From Mycobacterium asiaticum DSM 44297 (GTDB lineage: Bacteria > Actinomycetota > Actinomycetes > Mycobacteriales > Mycobacteriaceae), in assembly GCF_000613245.1 (NCBI RefSeq), contig NZ_HG964939.1, positions 169,724 through 233,723 on the forward strand: 64,000 nt of DNA. The letters run 5' to 3'. A model generated the notes under the pieces. The model ran no database searches and was not told where the DNA came from. It was given only the letters and a program-made list of their open reading frames with translations. This document shows, one piece after another, positions 50,303 to 58,866 of this stretch (position 1 is its first letter; the number at the start of each line of letters is the position of its first letter). Made by a program: the position numbers and the translations under genes.

Positions 50303-50905
50303 ATGACCAACCCAGCCCAGCGTGACGTAGAAACCGCGCGCGACGACCTCTCACGCGCGGAGGACACTGATCGCATCCAGATTGCGCAGTTGCTGGCGTA
50401 CGCGGCCGAGCAGGGCCGCCTGCAGCTCAACGAGTACGAAGATCGGCTAACCAAGGCCTACGCCGCGACCACGTACCAGGAGCTCGACCAGCTGCGGGCC
50501 GATTTGCCCGGCGCCGCCGTGAGCCCGCGCCGCGGTGGCCAGTGCAATCCGGCGCCGTCCACATTGCTGTTGGCCATCATGAGCGGGTTCGAGCGCCGCG
50601 GCCGGTGGAACGTACCGAAGAAACTGACGACGTTCACGCTGTGGGGCAACGGCGTGGTTGATCTGCGCTACGCCGACTTCACCTCGACGCAGGTCGAAAT
50701 CCACGCGTACTCGATCATGGGCGCGCAAACGATCCTGCTGCCCCCGGAGGTCAACGTCGAGATCGAGGGGCGCGGCGTGATGGGCAACTTTGACCACGCG
50801 GTGGTCGGTGAGGGCTCACCGGGCGCGCCCAAGGTCAAGATCCGCGGGTTCTCCCTATGGGGCGGCGTCGGCATCAAGCGCAAGCCGCGCAAGCCGCGCA
50901 AGTAA
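50303..50905 (+). CDS. DUF1707 SHOCT-like domain protein (Rv0966c-like)
   Basis: 200 residues, the same as Rv0966c. N-terminal DUF1707 domain: RIQIAQLLAYAAEQGRLQLN, then EYEDRLTKAYAATTYQELDQ and LRADLPG. The C-terminal half is a DUF2154-like beta-helix that normally sits in cell-wall stress proteins (LiaF-type): STQVEIHAYSIMGAQTILLP, then VNVEIEGRGVMGNFDH. No membrane segment. A TAAGCT -10 at 50287-50292 implies a very short leader. In H37Rv the csoR-ctpV copper operon lies between this gene and echA7; here only 95 bases do. Confidence 0.88.
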   Translation: MTNPAQRDVETARDDLSRAEDTDRIQIAQLLAYAAEQGRLQLNEYEDRLTKAYAATTYQELDQLRADLPGAAVSPRRGGQCNPAPSTLLLAIMSGFERRGRWNVPKKLTTFTLWGNGVVDLRYADFTSTQVEIHAYSIMGAQTILLPPEVNVEIEGRGVMGNFDHAVVGEGSPGAPKVKIRGFSLWGGVGIKRKPRKPRK

Positions 50906-50994
50906 TCAACACCGGCCACTCCGAGTGAGTGGCCCGACGTTTCCTGTGGTGCCACACTTCCGCCGAACATTGGCATCGGCGAAAGCGGGTCGCA

Positions 50995-51285
50995 GTGGCG
51001 CGAGAGTTGCGGGCGAACCCCGACATGCTGTCCCACGTCGGTAACCAACTGGCGGACCACGGGCAGTCGCTGCTGGCGGTGCAGCGGCTCTGCCACGACG
51101 ACGCCGACGGCGCGCAACGCGGTTGGGTCGGCTCGTCGGCCGTGGAGTTGGTGAGATTGCTGGATCGGTGGGCCGCCGCAGGAGCGAGCCACCTCGACCA
51201 CATCGCCGAATACGCCGGCGGCTTGCGGACCGCCGCCGCCGAGTGCGCCGAGCTTGACCAGCGCAACGCCGCATCGCTGCGATGA
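50995..51285 (+). CDS. WXG100-like ESX secretion-associated protein
   Basis: 96 residues from GTG 50995. All-helical: a first amphipathic helix (MLSHVGNQLADHGQSLLAVQ), a central GWVGSSAVELVRLLDRWAAAG that stands where WXG100 proteins have their W-x-G turn (here GWVGSSA), and a third helix (AAECAELDQRNA). The stop overlaps the ATG of the DUF1023 hydrolase gene (ATGA at 51282-51285). In mycobacteria such small helical proteins precede hydrolases of this type (for example the Rv2798c/Rv2797c pair). Type VII secretion is inferred; a YxxxD/E export motif is not clear at its C-terminus. Confidence 0.65.
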   Translation: MARELRANPDMLSHVGNQLADHGQSLLAVQRLCHDDADGAQRGWVGSSAVELVRLLDRWAAAGASHLDHIAEYAGGLRTAAAECAELDQRNAASLR

Positions 51286-52958
51286 CGCTGACAATGACGC
51301 TTACGGTGACCGATATCGAACATTGGGATCCCGAGGCCGTCAGGGCCGTGTTCGATGCCGCGCTCAGACGCGCACACGGAACCCGGACGGCGTCGGCAAC
51401 CATCACCGAGCTGATGCGGCTGGTGCCTTTCGGAGGCGATGCGGCCGAGGCGGCACACGCGGCCGGCGCACGCACCACGGGAATGCTGGACGAGCATGCC
51501 GACGCGTGCGAGGCGGTCGCGCGGGCGGCCGGACAGTCGGCGGATGAGATCACCGCCATCAAGGAGCGACTAAAGGCCATTCGCGACCTTGCGCGAGAAG
51601 CCCACCTGGTGATCGACGAAGCGACCGGCGTTGCGTTGCCGCCGCCCACCCTGTCCGCTTTCTCCCCCGCTGAGCAGCAACGAATCCTCGACGACGCGGT
51701 GCGGCTGACCGAACGGCTGCAGCAGTTGCTGTCCGACGCCGAAGTCGCAGACGAGGATCTCGCCGCCGCGATCCGCGCCAGCGACGGCGACCTTCCCGCC
51801 TATCGGGTCGACGCACAGCTCAGTCATCAGGCACCGAAGATGGCGGCCCTGCTGCCCGTGCTGCAGGCGGGCGGCACGCCCGACCAGGTCGGCGCGTGGT
51901 GGCACGACCTGACCCCGGCCCAACAGGACCGCGCCAAACAATGGGCACCCGAGGCCATCCGCAACCTCGACGGCATCCCGATCGCTGTCCGCAGCCAGCT
52001 CAATGCTGCTGTGCTGCAACGCGAAATCGACCGCCTCGACCATGGCTGGATCGGCGCCTACGGCTGGCGCACCGACCCCGACAAGCTGGCGGATCTGCGG
52101 GCACTCCAACAGGCGCTGACGACGACCCCGGGCACCAGCCTGATCCTGCTCGATACCACCGCCGATCCCCGAAAAGTGCTGGCGGCGGTTGGGGTTGGAG
52201 ACGTCGACAATGCCGAACGCGTCGGCGTAACCGTCGGAGGGCTCAACACCCGAGTCAGCGCCAGTGTCGGGGGCATGGTGAAACAAGCCGCCGCACAACG
52301 CAACAAAGCCAGTGAACTCCGAGCTGCGGCGGGCCTGCGGAGAGCCGACGCGGTTGCGTCCATTGCGTGGTTGGGTTACGACGCACCCGACAGCTTGCGC
52401 GACGTGGTTCACGACTGGCAGGCACGTGCTGCCGCGCAGCCGCTGAACACGTTCTTCAAGGGACTGGCAGCCACCGGCAATGCCGCCGGACAACACATCA
52501 CCGCATTCGGACACTCCTACGGCTCACTGACCACCAGCCTGGCGCTGCAGGGCGGGGCCCCGGTGAGCGACGTCGTCCTCTACGGATCGCCGGGCGCCGA
52601 ACTCACCGAGGCGTCACAGCTCGGAGTGGCACCTGGCCACGCCTACTATCTGATCGGAGTCGATGACGTTGTCGCGGAAGTTGTTTCCGAATTCGGCGCG
52701 TTCGGTCCCGCACCTCAGGACGTGCCCGGCATGACGGCGCTGTCCAGCCGTGACGGTTATGCGTTCGGAGGACGGTACGGCGATGGCGAGTTTCACGAGC
52801 GCGCCTACGGCCATTCGGATTACGCGCGCCTGGGCAGCAACGGAGAGTTGCGGATGAGCGGCTACAACATGGCCGCGGTGCTCGCGGGCCTGCCGCAAGA
52901 CCTGATCCGGCCCGGCATAGTGGCACCCGATCGGTTGCCGGGCAGACTGGGCGGGTAA
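51282..52958 (+). CDS. DUF1023 alpha/beta hydrolase with N-terminal WXG-like helical domain
   Basis: 558 residues from ATG 51282 (or 51294). The first ~230 residues are helical and resemble WXG100/EspB-like domains, with WDPEAVRAVFDAALRRAH then AITAIKERLKAIRDLAREAH-type heptads. The C-terminal domain (about 255-540) is a DUF1023 hydrolase with nucleophile GHSYGSLTTSLAL, then DVVLYGSPGAEL and ending near HSDYARLGS with a candidate catalytic His. Translationally coupled to the small helical protein. Proteins of this kind are candidate ESX substrates acting as secreted lipases/esterases; M. tuberculosis carries a shorter relative (Rv0963c) at this locus. Confidence 0.75.
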   Translation: MTLTMTLTVTDIEHWDPEAVRAVFDAALRRAHGTRTASATITELMRLVPFGGDAAEAAHAAGARTTGMLDEHADACEAVARAAGQSADEITAIKERLKAIRDLAREAHLVIDEATGVALPPPTLSAFSPAEQQRILDDAVRLTERLQQLLSDAEVADEDLAAAIRASDGDLPAYRVDAQLSHQAPKMAALLPVLQAGGTPDQVGAWWHDLTPAQQDRAKQWAPEAIRNLDGIPIAVRSQLNAAVLQREIDRLDHGWIGAYGWRTDPDKLADLRALQQALTTTPGTSLILLDTTADPRKVLAAVGVGDVDNAERVGVTVGGLNTRVSASVGGMVKQAAAQRNKASELRAAAGLRRADAVASIAWLGYDAPDSLRDVVHDWQARAAAQPLNTFFKGLAATGNAAGQHITAFGHSYGSLTTSLALQGGAPVSDVVLYGSPGAELTEASQLGVAPGHAYYLIGVDDVVAEVVSEFGAFGPAPQDVPGMTALSSRDGYAFGGRYGDGEFHERAYGHSDYARLGSNGELRMSGYNMAAVLAGLPQDLIRPGIVAPDRLPGRLGG

Positions 52959-52963
52959 GGCCG

Positions 52964-53716
52964 TCATGCGCTGCCGGGCAGGAGATCCGCGGGCAGCGTC
53001 GGGGTCAGGATGTAGCCGGTCGGAAGGTCCCCGTAAACCGTCATGTCGTCCGGTCGCCGGGTGGCGTAGAGCGCGATGTACGCGCACAGCACAGCGTCGA
53101 TCGGATCCTCCGCCCGGTCCAGATCGACCGGTCGCGCCGCCCGCTCGACGGTCTGGCGCAACCGCAACCACTCCGCGCTGGACGCTACCCGCATGGGCGG
53201 TGTCCGGTCGGCGAGGCTCTCGATCAATCCGATTAACCGCAGCATCGCCAGTCTGCGGTCCTCGATGGATCTGCCCTTGCGCCGCTTGTACTTCAGCGTC
53301 CGGCCCAGCCGAAACAGTGCCACCGCCGCCGAGTGCGGATAAACTTCAGCGGCTCGGCGACCCGCGGACGACTCCGGATTCACGTCCAGCCCAAGAGATT
53401 CGGCGATCCGAGCACCGCGGGGAGTGTCCCGGAACGGCGCGAGTCCCAGATGTGCGGGATAGGCGCCGGCGTCGAACCGCCGGAAATCTCCATTCAGTGC
53501 CCGTTCGGCGGCGCGCATTCCTGCCGAGTTGACCACCACCAGCGGTGCGTCGATCCCGACGAAGCACGGGCCCGTCACGAACGGCGACACCGCCGCGAGG
53601 ATTTCGTCGTCGGTTACCGCGGACGCCACGAATTCCAGCTCACCATCGGCACTGACCACGGCGATGCCCGTGCGGTTGCGCATGCCCCAGGCTAGGTCCA
53701 GGCCGACGAAGTACAC
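52964..53716 (-). CDS. DUF429 RNase H-like protein
   Basis: 250 residues from GTG 53716 (another GTG at 53758 in frame is possible). RNase-H-like DUF429 fold: first strand YFVGLDLAWGMRNRTGIAV with the metal-binding Asp, FVGIDAPLVV with a second Asp, and EDPIDAVLCAYIALYA with Asp near the end. The segment RRLAMLRLIGLIESL and TLKYKRRKGRSIEDRRL is rich in basic residues and may bind nucleic acid. Predicted nuclease; no partner gene adjacent. Convergent with the DUF1023 gene. Confidence 0.75.
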   Translation of the reverse strand: MYFVGLDLAWGMRNRTGIAVVSADGELEFVASAVTDDEILAAVSPFVTGPCFVGIDAPLVVVNSAGMRAAERALNGDFRRFDAGAYPAHLGLAPFRDTPRGARIAESLGLDVNPESSAGRRAAEVYPHSAAVALFRLGRTLKYKRRKGRSIEDRRLAMLRLIGLIESLADRTPPMRVASSAEWLRLRQTVERAARPVDLDRAEDPIDAVLCAYIALYATRRPDDMTVYGDLPTGYILTPTLPADLLPGSA

Positions 53717-53796
53717 GGCCCGCGGCCTAACACGAGCAGCCGCACAGGGCCCCGACACGCCGCGCGTGCAGGGACCTTTGCGTCTGCTCGGCGTAG

Positions 53797-55782
53797 CTAA
53801 CGGCGACGTCGGGACCGCAGGTAGTCACCCACCACGGCGGCGCCCAGCCCGTCCAGATCGGGGACCACGACGCGGCCCTCGACCCGGCGAGCGATCTTGT
53901 CCAGAAATCGCGCCAGGCCGGGGTCGCTGCCCAACCGGAAGATGGTGATCTGCGCACCTAGCCGCGCCATCTCGTCGAAACCCTTGACGGTGAAGGAGAT
54001 GGTCCTGGGGTGCGGCGGGTAGTCGAAGAATACGGATGTACCGTCACCGTCGAAGTCCTCCAGATGTGCGGTCGGCTCGCCGTCGGTCACCACCAGCACG
54101 ACCGGTTGCGCGTTGGGGTGCCGACGCAGGTGGCGCCCGGCCAGGGCGAGCGCATGGTGCAGATTGGTTCCCTGCTCGTATACACCCTCGAGCCCGGTCA
54201 GCTCGGCCGCCGAGACGGTCCGCGCGTAGCGGCCAAAAGCGATGATCTGCAAGGCATCTGATCGGAACCGGGTGCACACCAGGTGATTGAGGGCCAGCGC
54301 CGTGCGCTTCATCGGCAACCACCGGTTTTCCATCACCATGGAAAACGACGTGTCGACGAGCAGCGCGACCGCGGCCTGGGTGCGGGTCTCGGTTTCGGAG
54401 ACCTCGACGTCGTCGACGGTGATCTTCAAAGACGGCCGTGTCCCGTCGAGTGTGCGCGTCCCGGACTGGCGCAGTACGGCGTTGGTCAGCGTGCGGGAGA
54501 TGTTCCACGGCTCGGTGTCACCGAACTGCCAGGGCCGGGTCGCACCGGTCAACTCACCGGCCGCACCGGCCCGCCGGTGGTCCCGCTCCCCGTGACGACC
54601 GGAAAGCTGTTGTGCCACATCACGCAACGCGGTTTCCCCGAGACGGCGCATGGCCTTCGGTGACAGCCGCCACTGACCGTCCGAACCGCGATCCAGGAAG
54701 CCCTGATTGACCAACGCCCGTTCAAGTTCGGCAAGCGTACGGGCGTCGACGGCCGCCTCGTCACCGAGTTGGCGGGCCAGCGCGTCGAGGTCGACATCAT
54801 CCATGCTGGCGCCGGGGTATGCCTGGGACAACTGGTCGGCCAACTGCTCCAGCTCGCCGATGTCGGCCAGCGCTTGGGCTCCCTCGCCCATTCCCAGCGG
54901 GTTATCACCGGAGAAGCGCTGCTCGCCGGTCCAGTCTTCACCGGGACGGGCAGCCTGCAGATGAGCGTCGAGCCTGTTCAGCGCCTGCATCAACGATGGC
55001 GACCCAAAAGCCTGCTGCGCCAAGGCATCCAGCTCGTCGCGCTGTTCCTGGCTGAGGCTGTTGCGGAACCGCTGCGCGGCGGCCGCACGCTTGGCCAGCG
55101 AGTCCAGCAGCTCCTCGACGTTTTGCGGGTTCTCGGGGAAGAACTCGCCGTGCTTGTCCATGAAGTCCTGGAAATCTTGCTGGGTATCCTCGCCGCGAGA
55201 GTGCTTGTCCAACAGATTGTTCAGGTCATCCAGCATGTCGTTGACGCGCTGGCGGTCCTCATCGGTGGCACCTTCGAGCGCCTGCTTCATGCCGGCGAAG
55301 CGTTGATCCAGCATCTCGCGGCCGAGCAGATCCTTGATCTGCTCGTACTTCTGACGGGCCTCGTTGCTGCGCCAGTCGTACTCGGACAGCTCCTGGACCG
55401 CCTTGGCGGGCGAGGACGGCAGCGCCTCCAGCTGCAGCTCGGAGAAGCGGGCATCGTCATCCAGCGCTCGCGCCAATTCCTTGCGCTCGGCCAGCACGGC
55501 CTCGTCGAGCAGCTTCTTGATTTCCTGCAGGGTGCCGTCTAAATTATTGCGCCGCAGCAGGTCTCGCCGCTTCCGGTTGGCCTCGGCGGCCAGGCGGTCG
55601 GCACCGCGCATGTTGTCGGTGCCCCGTCGCAGCAGCTCGGACAGCGCCCGGCGCGGCGAGGTGCCGGCCATGACGTCCTGCCCGATCTGTTCGAGGGCCT
55701 CACGCAGATCCACCGGCGGAGCCAGCGGGTCGGGCCCGCCGGTATACGCCGAGTATCGCGAAGAGTGCCCTTTATTGGCCAT
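53797..55782 (-). CDS. VWA-domain protein (Rv0959-like), partner of MoxR-type AAA+
   Basis: 661 residues from ATG 55782. The N-terminal ~400 residues are helical and rich in charged residues (ELARALDDDARFSELQLEAL, then long coiled segments). The C-terminal ~210 residues are a von Willebrand A domain with MIDAS motif VALLVDTSFSMVMENRW (DxSxS), Thr in LTGLEGVYEQGTNLHHAL and Asp in VVLVVTDGEPTAH. It begins 11 bases inside the end of the AAA+ gene. MoxR-VWA pairs act as chaperones for metal-cofactor insertion or complex assembly; the target here is unknown. Annotated in M. tuberculosis as Rv0959. Confidence 0.88.
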   Translation of the reverse strand: MANKGHSSRYSAYTGGPDPLAPPVDLREALEQIGQDVMAGTSPRRALSELLRRGTDNMRGADRLAAEANRKRRDLLRRNNLDGTLQEIKKLLDEAVLAERKELARALDDDARFSELQLEALPSSPAKAVQELSEYDWRSNEARQKYEQIKDLLGREMLDQRFAGMKQALEGATDEDRQRVNDMLDDLNNLLDKHSRGEDTQQDFQDFMDKHGEFFPENPQNVEELLDSLAKRAAAAQRFRNSLSQEQRDELDALAQQAFGSPSLMQALNRLDAHLQAARPGEDWTGEQRFSGDNPLGMGEGAQALADIGELEQLADQLSQAYPGASMDDVDLDALARQLGDEAAVDARTLAELERALVNQGFLDRGSDGQWRLSPKAMRRLGETALRDVAQQLSGRHGERDHRRAGAAGELTGATRPWQFGDTEPWNISRTLTNAVLRQSGTRTLDGTRPSLKITVDDVEVSETETRTQAAVALLVDTSFSMVMENRWLPMKRTALALNHLVCTRFRSDALQIIAFGRYARTVSAAELTGLEGVYEQGTNLHHALALAGRHLRRHPNAQPVVLVVTDGEPTAHLEDFDGDGTSVFFDYPPHPRTISFTVKGFDEMARLGAQITIFRLGSDPGLARFLDKIARRVEGRVVVPDLDGLGAAVVGDYLRSRRRR

Positions 55783-57160
55783 AGACCGTTTGCCCTTCTC
55801 CGGATACCTTGTCCACGCGCTTGGCCAGGTACAACGCCTCCAGGGCCAATTCCAATGCCGCGGCCCGTTCGCCTTCGGATTCGGCGCCCAGTTTTGCCGC
55901 GATCTTCTCCACCACGGGCAACCCGGGCACCGCGGCCAGTACGTCTTTGGCGGACACCCGTTCGCCCGTCGTCACCGCGGAACCGCTCTCGACCGCGGAC
56001 ACCAGCGTGCCGACGTCGATGCCGCCCAGCACCCGCGAGGCGGTGTCGGCGGTGGCGCGGCGCAGCAGATGCTCCAGCACGGCCTGCTCGCGGCCCTCCT
56101 CGCCGGACTCGAATTCCAGCTTGCCGCGCAGCACGTCGATGATGGTGCCCAGGTCGACGACCCGGGCGACCGGGTCGGTCTCGCCCAGGATCGCGCCGCG
56201 GTGCCGGGCCGCCGCGGCGACCGTCTCGGCCGCGGCGATCGCGAACCGCGCCGACACCCCGGAGCGCTGGTCGACCGAACTGGACTCGCGCAGGTAGCGG
56301 GCGAACCGCGCGATGATCTGCAGCAGGTAGTCGGGTACCTGGGCGCTCAGGTGCGCCTCTTGAGCGATGACGCCGATCTCGGCGCTCAGCTCGAGCGGGT
56401 AGTGGGTGCGGATCTCGGCGCCGAACCGGTCCTTGAGCGGCGTGATGATGCGGCCGCGGTTGGTGTAGTCCTCCGGGTTGGCGCTGGCCACGACCAGGAC
56501 GTCGAGCGGCAACCGCAACGTGTAGCCGCGCACCTGGATGTCGCGCTCCTCCATCACGTTGAGCATCGAGACCTGGATGCGCTCGGCCAGGTCGGGCAGT
56601 TCGTTGACGGCGACGATGCCCCGGTGGGCCCGCGGGATCAGCCCGTACGCGATGGTTTCCGGGTCGCCAAGGCTGCGCCCCTCGGCGACCTTGATGGGGT
56701 CGATGTCCCCGACCAGGTCGGCGACGCTGGTGTCGGGGGTGGCCAGCTTTTCGGTGTACCGCTCGCTGCGGTGCTTCCAGGTGATCGGCAGGTCATCTTG
56801 CAGCTGGGCGGCGCGGCGGATCCATTCCGGCGTGATCGGCGTATACGGGTGCTCGCCGAGCTCGGAGCCGTCGATGACCGGCGTCCACTCGTCGAGCAGA
56901 CCGGTGAGGGCGCGCAACAGCCGCGTCTTGCCTTGACCACGTTCGCCCAGCAACACGAAGTCGTGGCCGGCGATCAGGGCACGCTCGAGCTGCGGGATGA
57001 CGGTGTCATCAAAACCTAGAATCCCGGGCCACACCTCGTCGCCCTCGGCCAGCGCGGTCAGAAGGTTCTCACGGATTTCCTGCTTGACCCCCCGCTCACG
57101 GTGACCGGAGGCACGCAGCTCGCCGACGGTACGGGGCAGATTGCTCGGTGAAGTCACCAC
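55772..57160 (-). CDS. AAA+ ATPase, MoxR/magnesium-chelatase subunit I type (Rv0958-like)
   Basis: 462 residues from ATG 57160. Walker A FVLLGERGQGKTRLLRAL (GERGQGKT at about 94-101), Walker B in GIVAVNELPDLAERIQ, sensor 1 VASANPEDYTNRGR, and the arginine-finger/lid region KDRFGAEIRTHYPL. Commonly annotated as Mg-chelatase, but no chlorophyll or cobalamin genes are nearby, and the VWA partner makes a MoxR-type chaperone more likely. Overlaps the VWA gene by 11 bases. Confidence 0.9.
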   Translation of the reverse strand: MVTSPSNLPRTVGELRASGHRERGVKQEIRENLLTALAEGDEVWPGILGFDDTVIPQLERALIAGHDFVLLGERGQGKTRLLRALTGLLDEWTPVIDGSELGEHPYTPITPEWIRRAAQLQDDLPITWKHRSERYTEKLATPDTSVADLVGDIDPIKVAEGRSLGDPETIAYGLIPRAHRGIVAVNELPDLAERIQVSMLNVMEERDIQVRGYTLRLPLDVLVVASANPEDYTNRGRIITPLKDRFGAEIRTHYPLELSAEIGVIAQEAHLSAQVPDYLLQIIARFARYLRESSSVDQRSGVSARFAIAAAETVAAAARHRGAILGETDPVARVVDLGTIIDVLRGKLEFESGEEGREQAVLEHLLRRATADTASRVLGGIDVGTLVSAVESGSAVTTGERVSAKDVLAAVPGLPVVEKIAAKLGAESEGERAAALELALEALYLAKRVDKVSGEGQTVYGQ

Positions 57161-57193
57161 TCCACGCTACGACGCCGTCTTTCGTTGCGCCGA

Positions 57194-57249
57194 CGAGAGT
57201 GACTTTCCCGACGCTCCTCGCGGCGTGTCGGTCGTGGATTTCACTCTCG
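57194..57249. repeat. 9-bp inverted repeat between purH and the AAA+ gene
   Basis: CGAGAGTGA (57194-57202) and TCACTCTCG (57241-57249), loop of 38 bases containing a second short complement (CCGAC...GTCGG). On the minus strand it begins 52 bases after the purH stop and could end the purN-purH transcript; there is no T-run. Confidence 0.6.
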
Positions 57250-57300
57250 GCTGAGCCGTCAGGGCCGGGCGGTGCCGGTCACGGGCCGGGCGGGTGCCGG

Positions 57301-58866
57301 TCAGTGGGCGAAGTGGCGTGCCCCGGTGAGGTACAACGTTATCCCCGCCTTGGTGGCCGCGGCCGTCACCTCGTCGTCGCGTACCGAACCGCCGGGGTGC
57401 ACGATCGCCTTGACCCCGGCTGCGGTCAGGGTCTCCAGCCCGTCCGGGAACGGGAAGAACGCGTCGGAGGCGCCTACCGCGCCGCGCACGCGCTCGCCAC
57501 CTCTCTCGACGGCGAGCCGGGCCGCGTCGACCCGGTTGACCTGCCCCATGCCGACGCCGATGGTGGCGCCGCCGGAGACGATGACGATCGCATTGGACTT
57601 GACCGCGCGGCATGCGCGCCAGGCGAAGACAAGATCGGTCAGGGTGGCCGGGTCGGCGGGATCACCGGTGGCCAGGGTCCAGTTGTTCGGGTTATCGCCC
57701 TGCGCGTCGAGCTGGTCGCGCTGCTGGATGAGCAGTCCGCCGCTGATCGGCCGCAACTCGTGCCCGCCCACGAGAGGTTCGGAGGCCACCAGCACCCGGA
57801 TGTTCTTCTTGCGGGTCAGTAGCTCGACGGCGCCGGGCTCGTACGCCGGCGCGACGATCACCTCGGTGAAAATCGTGCTGACGTACTCGGCCATTTCGAC
57901 GCTGACTTCGGTGTTGGCAGCGATCACGCCGCCGAAGGCGCTGAGCGGGTCGCATTCGTGGGCTTTGCGGTGTGCGTCGGCTACCGAGACGTCGGAGATC
58001 GCGATGCCACACGGGTTGGCGTGCTTGATGATCGCGACGCAGGTCTGCTCGTGGTCGAAGGCGGCGCGCCAGGCCGCGTCCGCATCGGTGAAGTTGTTGT
58101 AGGACATCTCTTTTCCGTGCAGCTGCTCGGCCTGCGCCAGACCCGGCCAGGCGGCGGGATCGGCGTAGAGCGCGGCCTGCTGGTGCGGGTTCTCGCCGTA
58201 GCGCAGGGTCGCCTGGCGGCGCCAGTTGCGGGCGAAGAAATGCGGAAACTGCTGCGGCGGGTCGTCGGGCGCCAGGGTCTCCTGCATCCAGGCGGCGACG
58301 GCGATGTCGTATTCGGCGGTGTGCGCAAAGGCCAGCGACGCCAGCTTTTTGCGCTCGGCGAGGGTAAATCCGCCGGTACGCACCGCGGCCAGCACCCCGT
58401 CATAGCCGCGCGGGTCGACCACCACGGCGACGCTCGGGTGATTCTTGGCGGCAGCGCGCACCATGGAGGGCCCGCCGATGTCGATCTGCTCGACGCACTC
58501 GTCGACGCCGGCGCCGGATTCGACGGTTTGGCTGAACGGGTAGAGGTTGACGACGACGAGTTCGAAGGCCTTGACGCCGAGCTCTTCCAGGGCTGCCTCA
58601 TGCGCGGGCTTGCGAAGGTCGGCCAACAGCCCGGCGTGCACCTTGGGGTGCAGGGTCTTGACGCGGCCGTCGAGCACCTCGGGAAAGCCGGTCAGCTCCT
58701 CGACCCGGGTCACCGGAATCGCTTTGTCGGCAATGGTCTTCGCCGTCGAGCCGGTCGAGACGATCTCGACACCGGCCGCTGCGAGCCCCTGCGCCAGCTC
58801 GACCAGCCCAGTCTTGTCGTACACGCTGATCAATGCGCGGCGGATCGGCTTCTTATCGATGCTCAT
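57301..58866 (-). CDS. purH: Bifunctional AICAR transformylase/IMP cyclohydrolase
   Basis: 521 residues from ATG 58866, overlapping the purN stop by 4 bases. Final two steps to IMP. N-terminal cyclohydrolase: KPIRRALISVYDKTGLVELA, STGSTAKTI, RVKTLHPKVHAGLLADL and VVNLYPFSQTV. C-terminal formyltransferase: RYGENPHQQAALYA with the catalytic KH pair in AIIKHANPCGIA, SAFGGVIAANTEV, and C-terminal HPGGSVRDDEVTAAATKAG...RHFAH. Corresponds to Rv0957. Confidence 0.97.
   Translation of the reverse strand: MSIDKKPIRRALISVYDKTGLVELAQGLAAAGVEIVSTGSTAKTIADKAIPVTRVEELTGFPEVLDGRVKTLHPKVHAGLLADLRKPAHEAALEELGVKAFELVVVNLYPFSQTVESGAGVDECVEQIDIGGPSMVRAAAKNHPSVAVVVDPRGYDGVLAAVRTGGFTLAERKKLASLAFAHTAEYDIAVAAWMQETLAPDDPPQQFPHFFARNWRRQATLRYGENPHQQAALYADPAAWPGLAQAEQLHGKEMSYNNFTDADAAWRAAFDHEQTCVAIIKHANPCGIAISDVSVADAHRKAHECDPLSAFGGVIAANTEVSVEMAEYVSTIFTEVIVAPAYEPGAVELLTRKKNIRVLVASEPLVGGHELRPISGGLLIQQRDQLDAQGDNPNNWTLATGDPADPATLTDLVFAWRACRAVKSNAIVIVSGGATIGVGMGQVNRVDAARLAVERGGERVRGAVGASDAFFPFPDGLETLTAAGVKAIVHPGGSVRDDEVTAAATKAGITLYLTGARHFAH

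Noticed and set aside
55364..57019. Long open frames antisense to real genes, for example a 551-codon frame opposite the AAA+/VWA genes, and others of 400-570 codons opposite pabB, the PGLP-repeat gene and the fadE12/accA2 region
   Set aside because: They mirror codon-position GC bias of conserved genes on the other strand, are Arg/Gly/Ala/His-rich, and have no domains, ribosome sites or leaderless -10.
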